A DNA stretch of 64,000 bases from Oxyruncus cristatus (taxonomy: Eukaryota; Chordata; Aves; Passeriformes; Cotingidae): NCBI GenBank assembly GCA_013399855.1, contig VXAY01006715.1, forward strand, positions 1-64,000, in the 5' to 3' direction. The translations under genes and the position numbers were made by a program. The notes under the pieces are model-generated. The model had not been told where the DNA came from, did not search any database, and worked only from the letters and a program-made list of their open reading frames with translations. Position 1 is the stretch's first letter, and each line of letters opens with the position of its first letter. This document shows, piece by piece, positions 58,901 to 64,000 of this stretch.

Positions 58901-61900
58901 ACACTAACATACAGTCATCATTATCTGAAGTTATATTTTAAGACCATTAAGTTAGTATAAAGATCACTTAGTATTAAGATCTCTATTTTAAGTTATCAGT
59001 GTAGCAGGATATAAAGAGACACATTGTTGGAACATTCAGAATTTAACAAGGTTTGAAAATACCCACAAAAGATATTACAGAAAGTATTCCTTCACAAATT
59101 TATGTGTTCCGTATACGGGAGTTTCTTCTCAAAGGACTTAACCATAGTCTACCATATACCCAAGTTGACTGGGACATCCTTTGCTTGCGTGGGTGATCTA
59201 CTGTGATAATTACTCTTTCTGAAATGAAGTAATACCTGGAAAGCCCTGAGGAGGGCCATGTGGTCGCTGAAGGTCCCTGCAGCAAAGCGTTTCCTGCAGA
59301 GCATGGCTGCACGCTTCTGAGAGGCCAGAGTGGGCAGGACAAAAGGGTCCTGACAGGCCAGAGCACAGGCAATGGTAAGAACAGGGTCCAGGCACTTCAA
59401 AACAACTGCGTACAACACCATTTTACCAAGGTGTGGCTCTACTGGTAATTCAGTGAGATGATAACCGAGTTCAGTGAGATCTTCCCAAGGGTCCATGGCA
59501 TCTATTGTCTGTTTAAGAAAAAAATATATAAAGGAGAAGGGGATGAGAACAGTGGACAAAATTAATTTACAATGAAAGCAGAAAGGATGTGAATTCTGGA
59601 CGTTAACTAGAACTGCTCCCAACCAATAAAAAAGCAAGTCAATCTTGAAAGTTTGAGACAAGATTTTTAAATATTCTCTAACATGGAAAAACACATTCCC
59701 ACACACAAAATAAAAAGACAATAAACAAAAATTAAAACATCCTTGAGTAACTAAGCAACAGCTGCAGTACAAACAGAAGTCAGTAAAATATGTTGCCAAA
59801 CCACAAATAGGGAATCAAATACTATTCCCACCTAAACCTATTCCTTTTCACTGACCTTAAGCATTTGCACAGCATTTCTCACAATTACAGCAGGTGGAGG
59901 ATCAGGAGCTTTCATAAGAAAGTCTACAATCGAACAGTTAACTGGAGCCAGCAGTCTTGTGCATAAACAAATCTCCTGCAAGTTAAAAAGCAGAATAAAA
60001 AAAGGTCATTAAGATGAATAGTATGGTCTGATGAAAATACATTTTTTTAAGTTATAATTTCTAACTCAACATGCACCTGAAGTGGCATTCTTAGAAGCTC
60101 CGGAGTCTGAAATTCTAACATCTTCTGAAATCGGAGCCTGCTGAAGAGACGAAAACAGATTCCAGGCTGACAGCGCCCAGCCCTTCAAAATAAAATGTGG
60201 CAAGTTGTAAAAATTAGCATTTCATTTTAAAAACAAAACCAACCAACCAAAAACCAAAACACACACACACAAAACACAGGATGGAAAAGTAGAAGGTAGT
60301 TCTGTGAAAAAGATGTTGTTAAGTGGAAGTCCCACACAAAGTGAGAGTTGTCCAATATATGAATTATTTTTGATAGTATGGAAATTTATTGTAATTTTAA
60401 CCCAACACTGAAAACTCTGCAAAAACAAAAACAAGGCCTATCTAAGTAAAGTGAGGTAGATTTTTTTGCTAAGACCAATCCAGATCTAAACTCTCCTTTA
60501 CTATAAGGAATGTAAGTTGTAAATGTCATTTCTTACTCTTCACATTCCCCAAACTGTAGTTAAAAGGTGGAATGAAGGTTGAAGAGCTGGTGAGTGAAGG
60601 GCCAGAGATAGCAAATGCTCACATTCATGCTCTAATTACCCACACCTTAATGCCAATACCACATCACTCAACATGCATTTGCTGCTACTTAAATAAACTT
60701 CTTAGCCCTCACTCACAGTGTTGGGAAGAACATGATGATGACCAATAGTTTGGAGAAGGGGAATATGGAATCACTGCTCAATGTCTCTTCTAATAAAGGA
60801 ACGATGGGGCATCAATTAAACACTAGCAGTGGGCAGTTCTTTGCCCACAGACAAGTTGTGAAACACTTCATTGGACATTGTGGCTGCTGGTGCTACATGG
60901 GAGAAACAGGAAAGAGATAAAACTAATGGAGTGGAAACAACCTATACCTAATGTAAGTTTCAGGAAATTCCTGAGCATCACTTCTCTATAGCTTGAATAC
61001 ATGTTCATCCTTATTCTTCTGTAGGTAATGGGTATTGGCCACTGTTCAACACAATACTGGACTAAGCTATAAACATTACCCAGTGTGGCTGCTGGTGCTT
61101 TATTCTCAGCACACAGGACAGTGGATATCTGTAAGATAAAAACTGGTATGAGGCATTTATTACCTGCCTTTTCTCTGGATAGCACTGGCTTTCGAAATCC
61201 ATGCTGTTTTCAGCATTGCAACATGACTCAGTGCATCAAAAGACTTCTATAAAAGCAAAGTAAGGAACATAAAACCAAGATCGAACAGGGTACATGAAAT
61301 AAAAGTTACTAACGATTTATATTATCAACAGAAGTTTTCTAAAAATTATAAATTATAACAATAAGCATCATCAGCTTCTGGCATAAAGGTATGTGCTGAA
61401 GTTCTTAGTTTCAAGTAAACTTCTGATTCTATTTTCTTCATAGTATCGTTATACTACACAGTCTTCTAAATTAAAGTTTTCTAATCAACAGATAATTCTC
61501 AGGTACAGACTGTGTTTTGAGTTATCACAAACCAAGCAAAAATACATTATTACACTGAATAAAGTTTTCCTCTTTGTCTCACTTGGAAATTACATCCTTA
61601 TTTTTCTACATTTGATGCAAAATTACAGAAAAAGTTACATGTAGAATTTCAGAAATTTGGTGTGCGTATCTCCTATGAAATCCAATTTGATTTTCAAAGC
61701 CCTATACTAGGTCTTAAACTGCCTCATTATTTTATCTCATTCTTCTTCAACAAGTAATTTGGAAATGGGCATTCAACACATCAAAACCAATGCTTAAAAT
61801 CCTAATGGATTAAACTTGGGCTTGATACAACAGCAGGACAAAGGGAATTCCCGGTGTTCTCTAAGCCTCAGGAAGATGGAGACCTGAAGTGGTGGACTTG

Positions 61901-63897
61901 TTTTAAGAATCAAACAGAAATACTAAAAAGAAAATAAAAATAGCAACATATCAATCTACAGTAGCTTTTACAGGGTTGTAAACAGCTATTTACAGCATTT
62001 GTCATAAAACAAGTGGATGTCAAAACTTCTCAGTGAGCTTTGTTTCTTGACATGCACTAGCTCTCAGCCTACTGTAAAAAAACCAGTTCTTCAAAATGTA
62101 TCTATTATGTACTTGGAACAACACTAGGAAGTTTACTTCCCAAAGAAAGTTTAAGGCAATCATACCTCTTTCACTTTGCCTGAGTCAATAACAAATACAA
62201 CATCATTGACTGTTATGCTGGTTTCTGCAATATTAGTAGAAAGAATCTGCAATAAAAAGAAAAAAAAAAAAACAAACCAATAGTAGCTGTAAAACCAAAG
62301 GCAAAACAGAATCAATATCAGCATCTGACAAAGTCCTCTGATACCTACTATTTTGCGGATGCCAGAAGGTGGACTTTCAAGCACTTTCTTCTGATCCAAA
62401 GTCTGCACACTTGAATGAAGCATGAAAACTTGGTATCTAATGCAAGACAAAGACCACATTTTAAGGAACTTTAAAAGAAGCAATAAAACCCCCAACACAG
62501 CCACATAAACTAAAGGTTTTACCTGTGAGCATTATCAGCAAACCTCTTGTCATCAAAAACAATACGGTCCCTCAGACTCACTATCTCGTCATATCCAGGA
62601 AGAAATATTAAAATTGCTCCTAAAAAACAAGTGGGTTTGCAGAGTTAAACAGAAAATTCACTTCAAACATATGTCAGTGCCACGTAGACTAGCACCTGGA
62701 AGGTTTTAATTATTTTGAATTTCTGAAAAAAAGGAGCATGATTCATCAGAAGCTGAATTCACAGCAGTTTATGGGGAGTGAGGGTGTGTAACTACCTGCA
62801 TCGCAACTATGACAGATGTTATAAAGTAAGTGCATAATCAGGTCCAGATCCACCTTTTCATCATCAGAACTGTGATGATAAGCTGTCAACAGCTCTCTGT
62901 CCTCTGCACTAAGGTCAGTACCACTTGTTTGGACCAGAGAACTTTCATCCAGATTTCCAAATCCAAATGAAGCACTAAAATAGAAAAAATGGAGTCAAGG
63001 CTGTTTGCTTTGGGTTTACATTCAGGCATCAACTTAGATCAAGACCAACATGACCATTCATATCAAATTTTAATTTTAAAGTGTAGCAGAACACTATTAT
63101 TGTTCACTAATTTAAGTGTACTCCAACAAACATGCAACTTCAATTTTAGTGTTAACTTGAATTTTCTTATACTTCATTGAAACAAGGTCATAAGCAAATG
63201 TGACAGAACTCCAAGTATAAAGACAGTAGTTGTTTATCAGTTAAAGGAAAAATATTTAAAAGACAAGTATTTTCCAAAAGTTTCCCACTATCAGAAACCA
63301 CACTAAGAGAAACTGTAATACAGATCTCTACAAAACAATAACCAAACTACGATAACTTTAAGTTAATCAAAAAACAATTCTTGAATGACTTAGTGTACAT
63401 GTTACTCCTATAAAGTTTCTTTAATATGGCTATTGTGTATCAACAATATAGAGATAAAAACACAAAACAGATTTGTTTCCAAAATATGAAATTGGTACCT
63501 TGTATAGAATCAACATCTCTGACTATTAACTAAGTTAATATGATCACATCCTGCCCATCATGATAAGGAAGTCCATATCAAGATGATAAAAGCTAGTAAT
63601 ATAAAAGTAGTCCTATGCCACTATAACTGTATTTATCTTAGGAGTTGTGCAAACATAATCACTATGATTCTGAGTAAAAACAAACCTTTTTTTTTTATAA
63701 CTATGTTTTTGCAATAGTCCTATTCTTAAAAAAAAAAATCTTGCTATTTAGGCCAGATTTTAAAGAAGACAAAACATGAATTTCCCTTCAACGTGTTACA
63801 CAACTCTTTCAGCAAAGCAGTTATAGCTTACCTGTAGGATTCCAAGAGGTCAACAACTTCTGTTTGTCCAAAGCGCTTAGCCCAGTCAACAGCCATC
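49931..63897 (-). CDS. YTHDC2: YTHDC2, 3' half (m6A-binding RNA helicase)
   Basis: Eighteen coding exons on the minus strand, in transcript order: 63832-63897, 62796-62974, 62523-62619, 62349-62436, 62166-62246, 61164-61246, 60077-60182, 59856-59975, 59236-59508, 58602-58728, 57920-58125, 57041-57236, 55821-55930, 54535-54824, 53927-54104, 52672-52875, 51209-51391, 49931-50020. All borders are AG/GT and phases agree, giving 891 codons and TAA; upstream exons lie beyond the window. Order of domains: end of the ankyrin insert (AVDWAKRFGQTEVVDLLES), RecA2 with STNIAETSITV and QRKGRAGR (motifs V and VI), HA2 and OB-fold region, a Ser-rich linker, then the YTH domain over exons 16-17 (PVRYFIMKSSN, cage Trp in KGIWST). 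YTHDC2 is a 3'-5' RNA helicase needed for meiotic entry in the germ line. No disabling change seen. Confidence 0.95.
57322..57480 (+). mobile_element. CR1 LINE 3' end in a YTHDC2 intron
   Basis: Sense-strand CR1 3' terminus: CCCTGGAAGTGTCAAGGCCAGG, TGGGGCTTGGAGCAACCTGG, CTAGTGGAAGGTG, CCCATGGCAGGG, TGATCTTTGAGGTC and a final ATTCTATGATTCTAT. It lies antisense to YTHDC2 between the exons at 57041-57236 and 57920-58125. Confidence 0.9.
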
Positions 63898-64000
63898 CTG
63901 CAAGAGTTGCAGAAAAATCCTTGCTAGATTTCTCACTTCGAAAGATGCGTATGAATAGCATATTATGTTAGGAGACAACTGACACCACACTTTTGTATCA

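Noticed and set aside
59149..59799. 216-codon minus-strand frame as a separate gene
   Set aside because: It is intron read-through into the YTHDC2 exon 59236-59508, which has its own acceptor at 59509.

Overview
The window reads as nuclear DNA from a bird, most likely a songbird. The evidence is an intronless arginine-rich protamine gene, several CR1 LINE 3' ends, avian-type LTR retroviruses, and two families I know to be multiplied in songbirds: TOPORS-like RING proteins and PAK3-like kinases. The right end carries the 3' half of YTHDC2. Human YTHDC2 lies at 5q22, in material that corresponds to the avian Z chromosome, so Z linkage is likely; this is inference from synteny knowledge, not something the sequence proves.

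Layout. 1-1.4 kb: remains of a plus-strand retrovirus (basic gag-like stretch, protease, reverse transcriptase). 1.5-4 kb: tandem duplication of a protamine locus; copy 1 has lost its promoter and N-terminus at a point marked by the only N in the window, while copy 2 is intact with TATA box and poly(A) signal and sits just downstream of an LTR end. 6-8 kb: a TOPORS-like RING gene (+) with tandem repeats and CRE-like sites upstream. 8.4-9.6 kb: a minus-strand pol remnant. 11.4-11.8 kb: a solo LTR with a 6-bp target duplication. 12.5-13.3 kb: G/T-rich DNA beside a GC-rich, promoter-like block. 15-21.5 kb: copies of one LTR family, including an unusual minus-strand array LTR-env-LTR-integrase-env-LTR. 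21.6-29.5 kb: a second LTR family in opposite orientations around a second TOPORS-like gene (-). 30.8-44.9 kb: a 16-exon PAK3-like kinase gene (+). 44.9-49.9 kb: space between convergent genes. 49.9-63.9 kb: the last 18 coding exons of YTHDC2 (-).

The kinase model joins into one 687-codon frame with matching splice phases. Its C-terminal half is a PAK catalytic domain with all core residues; the p21-binding region is replaced by a new N-terminus and duplicated coiled-coil exons. It shows recent lesions: a lost splice donor whose intron is now open in frame, and a stop codon that can be avoided only by an early donor or by skipping the exon. The 18 YTHDC2 exons also join in phase (891 codons).

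Several genes point to the germ line: protamine packages sperm DNA, YTHDC2 controls meiotic entry, and TOPORS- and PAK3-like copies belong to fast-evolving families. Co-location of such genes in an ERV-rich, probably Z-linked region is the main biological theme. Co-expression is a hypothesis to be tested with testis RNA.
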